Shown piece after piece: positions 8,597 through 16,377 of a stretch of DNA of 64,000 bases (its first letter is position 1; every line of letters starts with the position of its first letter). The notes beneath the pieces were generated by a model. That model was not told the DNA's origin, did no database searches, and saw only the letters and a list, made by a program, of their open reading frames with translations. The stretch is from positions 620,001 through 684,000 of the forward strand of contig CAWGTX010000006.1 in the NCBI GenBank assembly GCA_963825585.1, given 5' to 3'. This DNA comes from JAOUGY01 sp963825585. GTDB taxonomy: Bacteria > Actinomycetota > Acidimicrobiia > Spongiisociales > ZC4RG35. The position numbers were made by a program, and so were the translations under genes.

Positions 8597-8917
8597 CTAG
8601 AGGGCAACCCCGGGCTCCAGCTTCTCGATGTTCACGTCACGGAACGTCAGCACGGTCACCGACTGCAGGAACCGGGCAGGACGGAACATGTCCCACACCC
8701 ATGCGTCGCCGAGCGTGATCTCGAAGTACACCGATCCGCCCGCCTCCCGGCGTTGGACATCGACTTGGTTTGCCAGGTAGAAGCGGCGTTCCGTTTCGAT
8801 CACATAGGAGAACATCGGCAGAACATCGCGATACTCGCGGTAGATCTGCATCTCGACTTCTGCTTCGAAGCGTTCTAGATCCTCGTCCATGTTGTCGCCA
8901 TCCGCCTCACCGGCCAT
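8597..8917 (-). CDS. DUF2469 family protein
   Basis: This 106-residue acidic protein is conserved across actinobacteria and has no known biochemical function. The family hallmark is the EVEMQIYREYRDVLPMFSY segment (about 21) and TERRFYLAN. Homologues sit beside lepB, rplS and yraN in mycobacteria (the Rv2901c position), and the same context is seen here between two lepB genes. The ATG at 8917 is taken as start; a second Met nine codons later is possible. No membrane segment or signal peptide is present, so it is predicted to be cytoplasmic. Confidence 0.9.
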   Translation of the reverse strand: MAGEADGDNMDEDLERFEAEVEMQIYREYRDVLPMFSYVIETERRFYLANQVDVQRREAGGSVYFEITLGDAWVWDMFRPARFLQSVTVLTFRDVNIEKLEPGVAL

Positions 8918-8929
8918 GCCGATCCCCGT

Positions 8930-9541
8930 TCAGAGTTGCCCAAGCCGGTCCACCGGCCAGATCCTCACCACTGCACGCCCCACCACGTCGTCTACCTCGA
9001 CGGGTCCGAACACTCTGCTGTCGGAGCTCTCGTTGCGGTTGTCGCCCATGACCCACAACCAGCCCTCTTCGATACGTCGTTCCGGCATGTCCGACATCTG
9101 CGCCCCATCGTTGAGATACGGCTCGAGCAACGGCGCGCCATTGACGAGAACCTGGTTGTCTCTGATGGCCACGGTGTCGCCTCCGAGAGCGATGACCCGC
9201 TTGATGAGGTCCTCCTGCCCCGAGCTGCGGATGCCGAGCGCATCGAGCACGGCCTCCACCACCCGTTCGGGACCCGATTGTTCGACGGCGGGTCCGGTTT
9301 CGAAGACCACCACATCCCCACGTTCGATCTCACCGAAACGGTAGGAGAGTTTCGACACCATCACCCGGTCGTTGATCTCCAGTGTGTGCACCATCGACTC
9401 GGACGGGATGTAGAACGGCTGGATGATGAACGTCTTGATGAGGATCGCCACCACGAGGGCGGCGAGAAGAAGTCCGGGAAGCTCCAGCAGGAACGAAACG
9501 CCGCCCGATCTGGGCGGCCGCTCCGCCGGGACTGCGCTCAT
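8930..9541 (-). CDS. lepB: Signal peptidase I (copy 2)
   Basis: This is a second 203-residue signal peptidase I with the standard boxes: a membrane span near 20-40, YIPSESM with the catalytic Ser, RFGEIERGDVVVFETGP, LIKRVIALGGD with the Lys, and VMGDNRNESSDSRVFGPV. It is close to the copy at 7944 over its whole length, including the RAVVRIWP C-terminal segment, so the pair looks like a local duplication. Its stop is 11 bases from the DUF2469 start and it begins 11 bases after the rplS stop, giving a rplS-lepB-DUF2469-lepB transcription unit. Confidence 0.95.
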   Translation of the reverse strand: MSAVPAERPPRSGGVSFLLELPGLLLAALVVAILIKTFIIQPFYIPSESMVHTLEINDRVMVSKLSYRFGEIERGDVVVFETGPAVEQSGPERVVEAVLDALGIRSSGQEDLIKRVIALGGDTVAIRDNQVLVNGAPLLEPYLNDGAQMSDMPERRIEEGWLWVMGDNRNESSDSRVFGPVEVDDVVGRAVVRIWPVDRLGQL

Positions 9542-9552
9542 CCCCTCGGTGC

Positions 9553-9897
9553 TCAGTCGCGCAACTCTTTGATGCGCGCCGACTTACCGGAGCGCTCACG
9601 CAGGTAGTAGAGCTTGGCGCGGCGGACGTCGCCTCGACGGCTGACCTCGATCTTCTGGATGATCGGGGCGTGCACCGGGAACACCCGCTCGACGCCGACA
9701 CCGAAGCTGATCTTGCGGACGGTGAACGATGCCCTGAGGCCTGAGCCGTTACGGGCGATTACAACGCCCTCGAAGAGCTGCACGCGCTCGCGGCCTCCCT
9801 CGACCACGCGTACGTGGACCTTCACGGTATCGCCGGCCCGGAAGTCGGGGACGTCGTCGCGAAGGTACGCGCCTTCGACCATGTCGAGCTTGTGCAT
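9553..9897 (-). CDS. rplS: 50S ribosomal protein L19
   Basis: L19 (114 residues) lies at the interface of the two ribosomal subunits. The sequence has the usual family landmarks: DDVPDFRAGDTVKVHVRVVEG near 14, RVQLFEGVVIARNG, VRKISFGVGVERVFPVHAP and a basic C terminus RRAKLYYLRERSGKSARI. The start is the ATG at 9897 (MHKLDMVEG). It follows trmD with a 175-base gap that holds a run of imperfect 12-base repeats, then leads into lepB. Confidence 0.97.
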   Translation of the reverse strand: MHKLDMVEGAYLRDDVPDFRAGDTVKVHVRVVEGGRERVQLFEGVVIARNGSGLRASFTVRKISFGVGVERVFPVHAPIIQKIEVSRRGDVRRAKLYYLRERSGKSARIKELRD

Positions 9898-10072
9898 GAC
9901 GGGACTCCTGTTACCGATGGTGCAGTACTGAACGGTCGTTCTCGAACGGTCGCTCCGAGCCTGTCCAGAACCTGATTCATGAACAGCTCCCGGACCGGTT
10001 CGCAACGCCGCCCGCAACGTGGTTCGCAACCGCGTTGAAGAGGCAGCCTGAAACTGCGAGGGATGGATTCTA
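9898..10072 (-). other. 175-base leader between trmD and rplS with imperfect 12-base repeats
   Basis: There is no gene here. On the minus strand GTTGCGAACC occurs at 10021-10030 and 9997-10006 with GTTGCGGG between them, giving a 12-base period. Further on, CGACCGTTC occurs twice around GAGAA near 9931-9955. A ribosomal-protein leader or processing site is possible, but I recognise no known L19 leader fold. Confidence 0.35.
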
Positions 10073-10783
10073 TCAGGTCGGAGAGGGGGGTCCATCCAAC
10101 CGATCGTCGATAGTCGCTGCGAGGTCTGGTCGCCGGGCCCTGGTGCGTTCGATCCGCTGTTGCAGCCGCCATGCCTCGATCCGGGCGTGGTCTCCCGACA
10201 GCAGCACATCGGGCACGGCCCAACCACGGAACTCCGCCGGCCTGGTGTACACGGGCTCTTCCAGCAGGCCACCTCGGAACGACTCGGTCACGGTGGAGCC
10301 CACGTTTCCGACGACACCCGGCACGAGCCGAGCCACACCCTCGATCACAGCCAACGCCGCCGCCTCTCCCCCAGCCAGAACGAAGTCGCCCAGGGAGATC
10401 TCCTCGTCGATGAAATGATCGATCACCCGCTGGTCGATCCCCTCGTAGCGGCCACACACCAGGGTCAGGTGGGCGGTGGCGGCCCACCGATCGAGATGGT
10501 CCTGCCTCAGCGGAGCCCCCGAGGGCGTCAGGAACACCCGGTGTGAGGACGCCAGCGGTTCCAACGTCGCCGCCATCGGCTCGACCATCATCACCATGCC
10601 TGGGCCGCCGCCGAAGGGGCTGTCATCGACCTGGCGGTGGGCCCCCTTGCCGTGCTGACGGGGATCGGCGGTGTCGACCGTGACGATTCCCGCCTCGATG
10701 GCCCGGCCCACCACACCGAGCCGGAGTGGGGACTCGAAGAACTCGGGAAAGATGGTGACGACGGTGATGCGCACAAGTGGCAT
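10073..10783 (-). CDS. trmD: tRNA (guanine-N1-)-methyltransferase
   Basis: TrmD (236 residues) makes m1G37 in tRNAs and prevents +1 frameshifting. The SPOUT-fold landmarks are ITVVTIFPEFF at the N terminus, DDSPFGGGPGMVM, the knot segments LVCGRYEGIDQRV and EISLGDFVLAGGEAA, and VPDVLLSGDHARIE. The start is ATG at 10783. It belongs to the rpsP-KH-rimM-trmD-rplS group, but a two-component system and a lipoprotein gene (10.9-13.6 kb) now lie between rimM and trmD. Confidence 0.97.
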   Translation of the reverse strand: MPLVRITVVTIFPEFFESPLRLGVVGRAIEAGIVTVDTADPRQHGKGAHRQVDDSPFGGGPGMVMMVEPMAATLEPLASSHRVFLTPSGAPLRQDHLDRWAATAHLTLVCGRYEGIDQRVIDHFIDEEISLGDFVLAGGEAAALAVIEGVARLVPGVVGNVGSTVTESFRGGLLEEPVYTRPAEFRGWAVPDVLLSGDHARIEAWRLQQRIERTRARRPDLAATIDDRLDGPPSPT

Positions 10784-10855
10784 TCAAGTCGAAGGCCGAA
10801 TCGCCCGAGGCCGGTGTCGCCGGGTCGGCCCCATCGCCCCCGGACTTTGCGGACC

Positions 10856-11491
10856 TCAGATCAGCTTGCGTTCCGCCGCCCACCGGGTCAGCTCGTTGCG
10901 GTTGGCGAGCTGGAGCTTTCGCAAGACCGAGGACACGTGACTCTCGACGGTCTTCACCGAGATGAACAACTCCTCCCCCGTCTCGCGGTAGGTGTAGCCG
11001 CGGGCGATGAGCTGGAGCACCTCCCGTTCGCGTGCACTGAGCGACCCGAGCTCGGAGTCGACTTCGCTCACGGGTATCGAAGAGAATGCGTCGAGTACGA
11101 AGCCGGCCAGCCGCGGCGAGAAGACCACGTCACCGCCCGCCACCCGGCGGATGGCATCGGCCAGCTCCCCCGACGAGATGGTCTTCGTCACGTACCCGCG
11201 GGCGCCCGCCCGCACAACCGAAACGACGTCGCCGGGCGCGTCGGAGGCCGACAAGGCCAGGAATAGCGTCTCGGGCTTCTTCTCGCGCACACGCTCCACC
11301 ACCTCGCGACCACCGCCACCGGGCAGGTGCACATCGAGCAGCACCACGCCCGGGTCACGCTCCAGGATCAACTCGATTGCTGCCTGGGTATCGGAAGCCT
11401 CCCCCACCACCACGATGTCGTCGGGTAGTTCGGCCCGTACGCCCGCCCGAAACAGATCGTGATCGTCGACGATGAACAACTCGATGCTCAC
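10856..11491 (-). CDS. NarL/LuxR-family response regulator
   Basis: This 211-residue regulator has a receiver domain (acidic pocket IVDDHDLFRAG, phospho-acceptor Asp in VVLLDVHLPGGGG near 54, Lys in YVTKTIS) and a C-terminal LuxR helix-turn-helix (LSAREREVLQLIARGYTYRE, ISVKTVESHVSSVLRKL). The GTG at 11491 is chosen because GGAGG lies seven bases upstream and GTGA overlaps the kinase stop codon by four bases, so kinase and regulator are translationally coupled. The target promoters are not evident from the sequence. Confidence 0.93.
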   Translation of the reverse strand: MSIELFIVDDHDLFRAGVRAELPDDIVVVGEASDTQAAIELILERDPGVVLLDVHLPGGGGREVVERVREKKPETLFLALSASDAPGDVVSVVRAGARGYVTKTISSGELADAIRRVAGGDVVFSPRLAGFVLDAFSSIPVSEVDSELGSLSAREREVLQLIARGYTYRETGEELFISVKTVESHVSSVLRKLQLANRNELTRWAAERKLI

Positions 11492-12636
11492 AACGGGGCC
11501 TCCAGGCTCCACTCGGTTCCACGTTCCAGACCGGTCCTCACCGAGGCCGATCCCCCCACACGCTGCATCCGCCCCCGGATCGAATCCGAGATTCCACGGC
11601 GATCGGCGCCGATCGACTTCGGATCGAACCCGCTGCCCCGATCGCGGACGTAGGCAACGACCCGATCGGTCTCCACCCCGACGTAGACGGCGATCTCGGG
11701 AGCGCCGGAGTGTTTGGCGGAATTGACCAGCGCTTCACGCACCGCCCCTGCCAGCGCTTCGACCCTCGGGCCGGCCGGAAGGTCTCCCACCACCACGACT
11801 TCGACCGGGACTCCGTACCGGTCCTCCACATCGGACGACGACCGACGAATGAGATCCGCCAGACCGCCCTGATCGCGGTGTTCGGAACCGTACAGCCACT
11901 CCCTCAGCTCGCGCTCCTGGCGCCGGGCGAGCGAGGTGACCTCGGCCGGCCTGTCTGATGCCTTCTGGATCAGGGCAAGTGTCTGCAGAACCGAGTCGTG
12001 AAGGTGCTCGAATATCTGGGTTCGTTCCGTCGATCGCGCCAACGCTTCTGTGGTGGATCTCATACGAAGGTCCGCACGTCGCAGCACCCCGATCGCCCAG
12101 GTGGCGATGAAGGCACCGGCGACATACACGATGATCTGCGACATGGGGCCGAGCACGGTTCGATTGCCCACGGCGTCGAGTGTCAGATCTCCACCCGTCA
12201 CAACCGCCAGCGTGATGGCGGAGATCCAGGCGGCGCGCCGGCTCCGGATGGCAGCCACGACCACCGTTAGGATGGGCATCCCGCCGTAGTATGTGTTCTC
12301 GACCTGGGCCAGCGCAGTGGCGGTTGGTTCGGTACCGGCGGACAAAGCCGTTCCCAGGGTGAGGGCGAACACGGCCAGCGCCAGATCGCCGCCGACCAAC
12401 AACCGGGAGGTGGCCAGGGTCGGGTCGGTGCGGTACACCACCGAGGTGCCGATGCCCCAGGTCACGGCCAGGCCCACCGACACCATCACCCACTGCGGCG
12501 CGCCGGCCGACCGGTCGAGCAGCGTGAAGAGACCGAGGAGCGCCCACCAGCCGAAACCGAGCAGTCGGGCGCCCTGTGCCACGCGGCGCAACACCGATTC
12601 GAAGTCGTCGGCCGATTCGTTGCCGGGCATCTCCAT
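11488..12636 (-). CDS. Membrane sensor histidine kinase, NarL-partner type
   Basis: This 382-residue kinase has about six N-terminal membrane helices (residues about 20-180: LLGFGWWALLGLFTLL, VMVSVGLAVTWGIGTSVVY, LLVGGDLALAVFALTL, ILTVVVAAI, WISAITLAVVTGGD, IIVYVAGAFIATWAIGVL), a HisKA_3 dimerisation segment with the phospho-His in FEHLHDSVLQTLALIQ and a HATPase with EALVNSAKHSG (N box) and VRDRGSGFD (G box). There is no large extracellular sensor domain, so the signal is probably sensed within the membrane. It is the first gene of the pair with 10856. Confidence 0.92.
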   Translation of the reverse strand: MEMPGNESADDFESVLRRVAQGARLLGFGWWALLGLFTLLDRSAGAPQWVMVSVGLAVTWGIGTSVVYRTDPTLATSRLLVGGDLALAVFALTLGTALSAGTEPTATALAQVENTYYGGMPILTVVVAAIRSRRAAWISAITLAVVTGGDLTLDAVGNRTVLGPMSQIIVYVAGAFIATWAIGVLRRADLRMRSTTEALARSTERTQIFEHLHDSVLQTLALIQKASDRPAEVTSLARRQERELREWLYGSEHRDQGGLADLIRRSSSDVEDRYGVPVEVVVVGDLPAGPRVEALAGAVREALVNSAKHSGAPEIAVYVGVETDRVVAYVRDRGSGFDPKSIGADRRGISDSIRGRMQRVGGSASVRTGLERGTEWSLEAPL

Positions 12637-12728
12637 GCGGTCAGGTTACGACGGGTCGAGTCGGCGTCCATCTCACGGCCCTGTCCCCGGGGCCACCGGA
12701 TTCTGTGGCCTCGATGCCCTAGCCTGGC

Positions 12729-13601
12729 GTGGTGCGTGTGGCCACCCTCCTTCTCGTCGTCGGGCTCAGCGCCTGTACCCTTGCCGAGTCCTCGCCCACG
12801 ACACTGCCGCATTCCACGACCGTCACAACGACCACCAGCACGGTCGCGCCAACCACCGAGGCGGGCTCGGAGCCCGACCAGGTGACCCAAGTTGGTCCCT
12901 GTGCCGATGATTCGACTCCCTTCACCGAAGTGGGGACGATCGGTTCAGGCGGTGCCACGCGATCCGACGCCGCGGTGATCGACTCTTTCGCATGGCAGGT
13001 GCTCGACGACTGCGAGCGATTCGAGATCTCGTTCTCGACACCCGAGGGTGCGCCTGCCGTCGCCACGCCCATTGTCGGCGCCGAGTTCATGCGCCATGTC
13101 GGCGTGGTCCGCGTGGAGTTCGCCGCCGGTATCACCGAAGCGGCCGTGACGGAACAGCTGGTCGACACCGAACTCATCAAAGGCGTCTGGGTGTTCTCCT
13201 CGGTGGCCGGAACCCTGGTCGTCGACATCCATCTGGCGGCACCCGCCTTCGCCCGAATTCTCACCGAAGACAGCCCGGCGATGCTCATGGTCGACCTGGT
13301 ACCCGGCGGAGACGGGTACCCCACACCGGCCGTTCGTCAGCCTGACATGGTGGTGCTGGGACCGGACCCGGCTGCCGCCGGGTACCCGATCACGATCACT
13401 GGCTACGCAGAGTCGGCCGAGTTCGAGACCCTGACCGGGACCCTGGTGGCGCCCGACGGGAGTGTGGTTGTGGGCACCTCGGCGGTGGCGGACAGTCCCC
13501 GTGGATGGGGAGGTTTCGCCATGGTGTTCCCCGACGGCCCATCCGGCGACGTGGCAATCAGCATCGAAGACGGACCGACCCTCGAGCTCACGATTCCGTG
13601 A
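12729..13601 (+). CDS. Secreted lipoprotein with Gmad2-like immunoglobulin-fold domain
   Basis: The 290-residue protein starts with a lipoprotein signal (lipobox LSAC, Cys 16) and a Thr/Ser-rich linker (about 20-45). The middle (about 75-190) contains a beta-rich domain of unknown family. The C-terminal 90 residues (VVLGPDPAAAGYPITITGYA through FAMVFPDGPSGDVAI) resemble the Gmad2 immunoglobulin-like domain seen in spore-germination and other secreted proteins. It starts at one of several GTG codons near 12729. It is divergent from the kinase and ends within the rimM 3' end (14-base convergent overlap). Function unknown; exported and lipid-anchored is the safe inference. Confidence 0.75.
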   Translation: MVRVATLLLVVGLSACTLAESSPTTLPHSTTVTTTTSTVAPTTEAGSEPDQVTQVGPCADDSTPFTEVGTIGSGGATRSDAAVIDSFAWQVLDDCERFEISFSTPEGAPAVATPIVGAEFMRHVGVVRVEFAAGITEAAVTEQLVDTELIKGVWVFSSVAGTLVVDIHLAAPAFARILTEDSPAMLMVDLVPGGDGYPTPAVRQPDMVVLGPDPAAAGYPITITGYAESAEFETLTGTLVAPDGSVVVGTSAVADSPRGWGGFAMVFPDGPSGDVAISIEDGPTLELTIP

Positions 13602-14118
13602 GCAGTCCCTCGACGGCGGCGAGCTGCACGAAGCCACCATCGACGTCGACGACGGGGACCAGATCGGACACGAACGGGATCTCGACAGCCAGACCCTCGT
13701 TGGTGGTCACAGCCAGCCGATCCTGAGCGACACCTTCGACGATGGCATCGATCACACCTCTGACAGCACCGGTGTGATCTAGCACCCGGAGACCGGTCAG
13801 ATCGTCGGGCCACCATTCATCATCGCCGAGCTCGCGGCGGAGATCCTCCGCAATGGTGAGGCGAAGACCGCGCAGACCCTCGGCGGCGGTGCGGTCACCG
13901 GCGCAGGTAAACCTCACGATCAGGCGTCCGTCGGCGTTCCGGCTGGACTCCACCAGTAGTTCTCCGCGTTCGGAGAACACGACGGCACCGGGCGCGAACC
14001 GCTCGGGATTGTCGGATTGGGCCAGGACGAAGACGTCGCCGGCGAGACCGTGGGCCTTGCCGACGACACCCACGAGGACGTGGCCGCCCGAATCAGTCGA
14101 GGAATTCGACTCCGGCAC
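13588..14118 (-). CDS. rimM: 16S rRNA processing protein RimM
   Basis: RimM helps assemble the 30S head through contact with S19. The sequence has VGVVGKAHGLAGDVFVLAQSD near the N terminus, the EGLRGLRLTIAEDLR region and a PRC-barrel with DDLTGLRVLDHTGAVRGVI. The start is debatable: a GTG at 14118 has AAGAAGG five bases upstream and overlaps the KH gene by 26 bases (176 residues), while a GTG at 14073 would begin directly at the domain (161 residues). I chose 14118. It is third in rpsP-KH-rimM. Confidence 0.9.
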   Translation of the reverse strand: MPESNSSTDSGGHVLVGVVGKAHGLAGDVFVLAQSDNPERFAPGAVVFSERGELLVESSRNADGRLIVRFTCAGDRTAAEGLRGLRLTIAEDLRRELGDDEWWPDDLTGLRVLDHTGAVRGVIDAIVEGVAQDRLAVTTNEGLAVEIPFVSDLVPVVDVDGGFVQLAAVEGLLTES

Positions 14119-14350
14119 TGAGACCTTCTTCGTCGGCGGCGGCCTGTGCCACGGTACGGATCGAGCGAGCCACCCGCCCACGGCGCCCGATGACTCGACC
14201 GAGGTCACCCTTGGCGGTGCGCACCTCGGCCACCACCTCGTCGGGACCGAGTTCGACCATCGTCACCTCGACCTCTTCGGGCGTCTCGACGATCTCCCTG
14301 ACCACGTACCCAACCACGTTGGCGACGATCTCACCTTTGGCCACGCTCAT
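14093..14350 (-). CDS. khpA: KH-domain RNA-binding protein (KhpA/YlqC family)
   Basis: This 85-residue protein is a single KH domain. The GRVIGRRGRVARSIRTV stretch (about 56) carries the G-x-x-G loop that grips RNA. KhpA proteins bind RNA and are linked to cell-division and small-RNA control in Gram-positive bacteria. Its ATG overlaps the rpsP stop by four bases (14347-14350), and rimM begins inside its 3' end. Position between rpsP and rimM is the conserved one in actinobacteria and firmicutes. Confidence 0.94.
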   Translation of the reverse strand: MSVAKGEIVANVVGYVVREIVETPEEVEVTMVELGPDEVVAEVRTAKGDLGRVIGRRGRVARSIRTVAQAAADEEGLSAGVEFLD

Positions 14351-14748
14351 TCCTCCTCACTGCCGTCGGTTTCGGCGGCGGTGTCGGCCGCTTCGGCCTC
14401 GACCTCGGCCGGCTCGGGCTCGGCAGCGGCCACTGCGGCGCCTGCCGCAGCGGGAGCAGCTTCCGACGGGACCGTGTGGATCTTCCCCGCCGCGATCTTG
14501 TAGCGCGACATGGCGCCGCTGATCTCGAGGAGCTTCGCCACCGGCTCGGTGGGCTGAGCACCCTTCTGCATCCAGGAGATCGCCTTGTCGTTGTCGATCT
14601 CGATCAGCGAAGGGTCCTGGTTGGGGTCGTACCGGCCGATCAGATCGATGTAGCGACCGTCACGGGGGGCGCGGCCGTCGATGACCACGACGCGGTAATA
14701 GGCGGAGCGCTTCTTGCCCATCCGCATCAGGCGCATTTTCACGGCCAT
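14347..14748 (-). CDS. rpsP: 30S ribosomal protein S16
   Basis: The S16 core occupies about residues 1-85 (MAVKMRLMRMGKKRSAYYRV, DGRYIDLIGRYDPNQDPSL, AISWMQKGAQPTEPVAKLL). It is followed by a 45-residue Ala/Glu/Pro-rich acidic tail. Such tails occur on S16 of many actinobacteria, so the length of 133 residues is expected. It leads the rpsP-khpA-rimM group with overlapping starts, and ffh lies 70 bases away on the same strand. Confidence 0.97.
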   Translation of the reverse strand: MAVKMRLMRMGKKRSAYYRVVVIDGRAPRDGRYIDLIGRYDPNQDPSLIEIDNDKAISWMQKGAQPTEPVAKLLEISGAMSRYKIAAGKIHTVPSEAAPAAAGAAVAAAEPEPAEVEAEAADTAAETDGSEEE

Positions 14749-14818
14749 TCAATCCACCTCTGTCTGTTGAGAGTTCTCGTTCGGTTACGCCGCTCGCTGG
14801 CGGCACGCAGCGAAAGTT

Positions 14819-16153
14819 TCAGCGGCGACCGCGTCGAGCCTGGGGCATTCCGGGCATCCCCGGGATTCCTCGGCCTCCGGCCATCATCTTCATCATCTTC
14901 TGCGCGTCGGCGAACTGCTTGAGCAATCGGTTCACGTCCTGGGGGGTCGTGCCCGACCCGGTCGCGATCCGCTTGCGTCGGCTGCCGCCGATGATCTTGG
15001 GGTTCCGCCGTTCCTCTGGCGTCATCGATCGGATGATCGCCTCCACCCTGGCGAGGTCTTTGTCGTTCACATCGACATCACGCAGTGCGGAACCGGCGCC
15101 CGGCAGCATAGCAAGCACGTCCTTGAGAGGCCCCATCCGCTTCAGCATCTGGAATTGGGTGAGGAAGTCCTCGAGATCGAACTTGCCCTTTTGCATCTTG
15201 GCAGCGGCCTTTTCGGCCTCGGCCTGATCGAAGGTCTGCTCGGCCTTTTCGATCAGGGTGAGCACATCACCCATACCGAGGATCCGGCCGGCCATGCGGT
15301 CGGGATGGAACGGCTCGAAGTCGTCGAGGCCCTCACCGATACCGGCGAACTTGATGGGTACGCCCGTCACCTCCCGCACGGAGATGGCGGCACCGCCACG
15401 GGCATCGCCGTCGAGTTTCGACAGCACGACTCCGGTGACCTTGGTCTGTTCGGCGAATCCGCGAGCCACGTTCACGGCGTCCTGGCCGGTCATGGCGTCC
15501 ACCACCAGCAGCACCTCGTGGGGTTCGACCTCCTTGCGGATGTCGGACAGCTCGTCCATGAGCTCCCGGTCGATCTGGAGTCGCCCGGCGGTGTCGATGA
15601 TCACCGTGTCGTGTCCGTAACGGATCGCCTCCTTCATGCCCGCTTTGACCAGCTTGCGGGGTTTGGAGGTTCGATCGGTGAATACAGGCACGTCGATGCG
15701 GCGACCGAGCGTCTCGAGCTGGTCGACGGCGCCGGGCCGTTGCAGGTCGGCGGCAATGAGGAACGGGCGGCGGCCCTGCTTCTTGAGGTGCTTGGCGAGC
15801 TTCCCCGCCGATGTGGTCTTGCCCGACCCCTGCAGACCCACCATCAGGATGGTCAACGGCGAAGGCCCCTTGTTGAGCGGGGCCGGGGAAGAACCCAGTG
15901 TCGCGATCAGCTCCTCGTGGACGATCTTGATGACCTGTTGGCCCGGGCTGAGGCTCTTGGCCACGTCGGCGCCCAGAGCCCGTTCCTTGATGCGGCCGAG
16001 CAGATCGCGGACCACCGCAACGTTGACGTCCGCCTCGAGCAACGCCAGGCGTACCTCGCGAAGCGCGGCATCGACATCAGCCTCGCCGAGGCGACCCTTG
16101 CCCCGGAGTCGGTCGAAGACGCCCTCGAAACGGTCGGTGAGTGTGTCGAACAT
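14819..16153 (-). CDS. ffh: Signal recognition particle protein Ffh
   Basis: Ffh (444 residues) is the SRP54 GTPase that binds signal sequences and 4.5S RNA. The N domain starts MFDTLTDRFEGVFDRLRGKG. The G domain has Walker A MVGLQGSGKTTSAGKLA (about 108), AADLQRPGAVDQL, DTAGRLQID, SKLDGDARGG and GIGEGLDDFEPF. The M domain includes FDLEDFLTQFQMLKRMGPL and ends with the Met/Gly-rich MMKMMAGGRGIPGMPGM. The start is the ATG at 16153; upstream sequence is a repeat-filled spacer. Its receptor FtsY is encoded at 40-41 kb. Confidence 0.97.
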   Translation of the reverse strand: MFDTLTDRFEGVFDRLRGKGRLGEADVDAALREVRLALLEADVNVAVVRDLLGRIKERALGADVAKSLSPGQQVIKIVHEELIATLGSSPAPLNKGPSPLTILMVGLQGSGKTTSAGKLAKHLKKQGRRPFLIAADLQRPGAVDQLETLGRRIDVPVFTDRTSKPRKLVKAGMKEAIRYGHDTVIIDTAGRLQIDRELMDELSDIRKEVEPHEVLLVVDAMTGQDAVNVARGFAEQTKVTGVVLSKLDGDARGGAAISVREVTGVPIKFAGIGEGLDDFEPFHPDRMAGRILGMGDVLTLIEKAEQTFDQAEAEKAAAKMQKGKFDLEDFLTQFQMLKRMGPLKDVLAMLPGAGSALRDVDVNDKDLARVEAIIRSMTPEERRNPKIIGGSRRKRIATGSGTTPQDVNRLLKQFADAQKMMKMMAGGRGIPGMPGMPQARRGRR

Positions 16154-16377
16154 GAAAGAACGAGAGTAGTCAGGTGGGAGCTTCCAGCTACCAGCTCCCA
16201 GCTGCCAGCCAGGCAGCAGCCGAACAGCGCCCGGCGCACATGTCGTCGGCAGCTCCAACCGAGGGGCCTAAGCAGGGCCGCCAGCCTGCTCGAACGGCGA
16301 CCGGCGACGCTCTGGCTGGTAGCTGGTAGCTGGAAGCTGGTAGCGGGCAGCTGGAAGCTCGCCGCTACCCTCCCCTC
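16154..16377. repeat. Heptamer repeats forming an 18-base perfect inverted repeat between ffh and ppc
   Basis: The gap between the divergent genes ffh and ppc holds tandem heptamers in two orientations: 16179-16220 (AGCTTCC, AGCTACC, AGCTCCC, AGCTGCC) and 16312-16359 (CTGGTAG, CTGGTAG, CTGGAAG, CTGGTAG). Bases 16179-16196 (AGCTTCCAGCTACCAGCT) are the exact reverse complement of 16321-16338, with 124 bases between. Any promoters of ffh and ppc must lie within or around these repeats. Confidence 0.8.

Noticed and set aside
14347..14748. Unusual C-terminal extension of S16
   Set aside because: Ala/Glu-rich tails on S16 are common in actinobacteria, so it is not novel.
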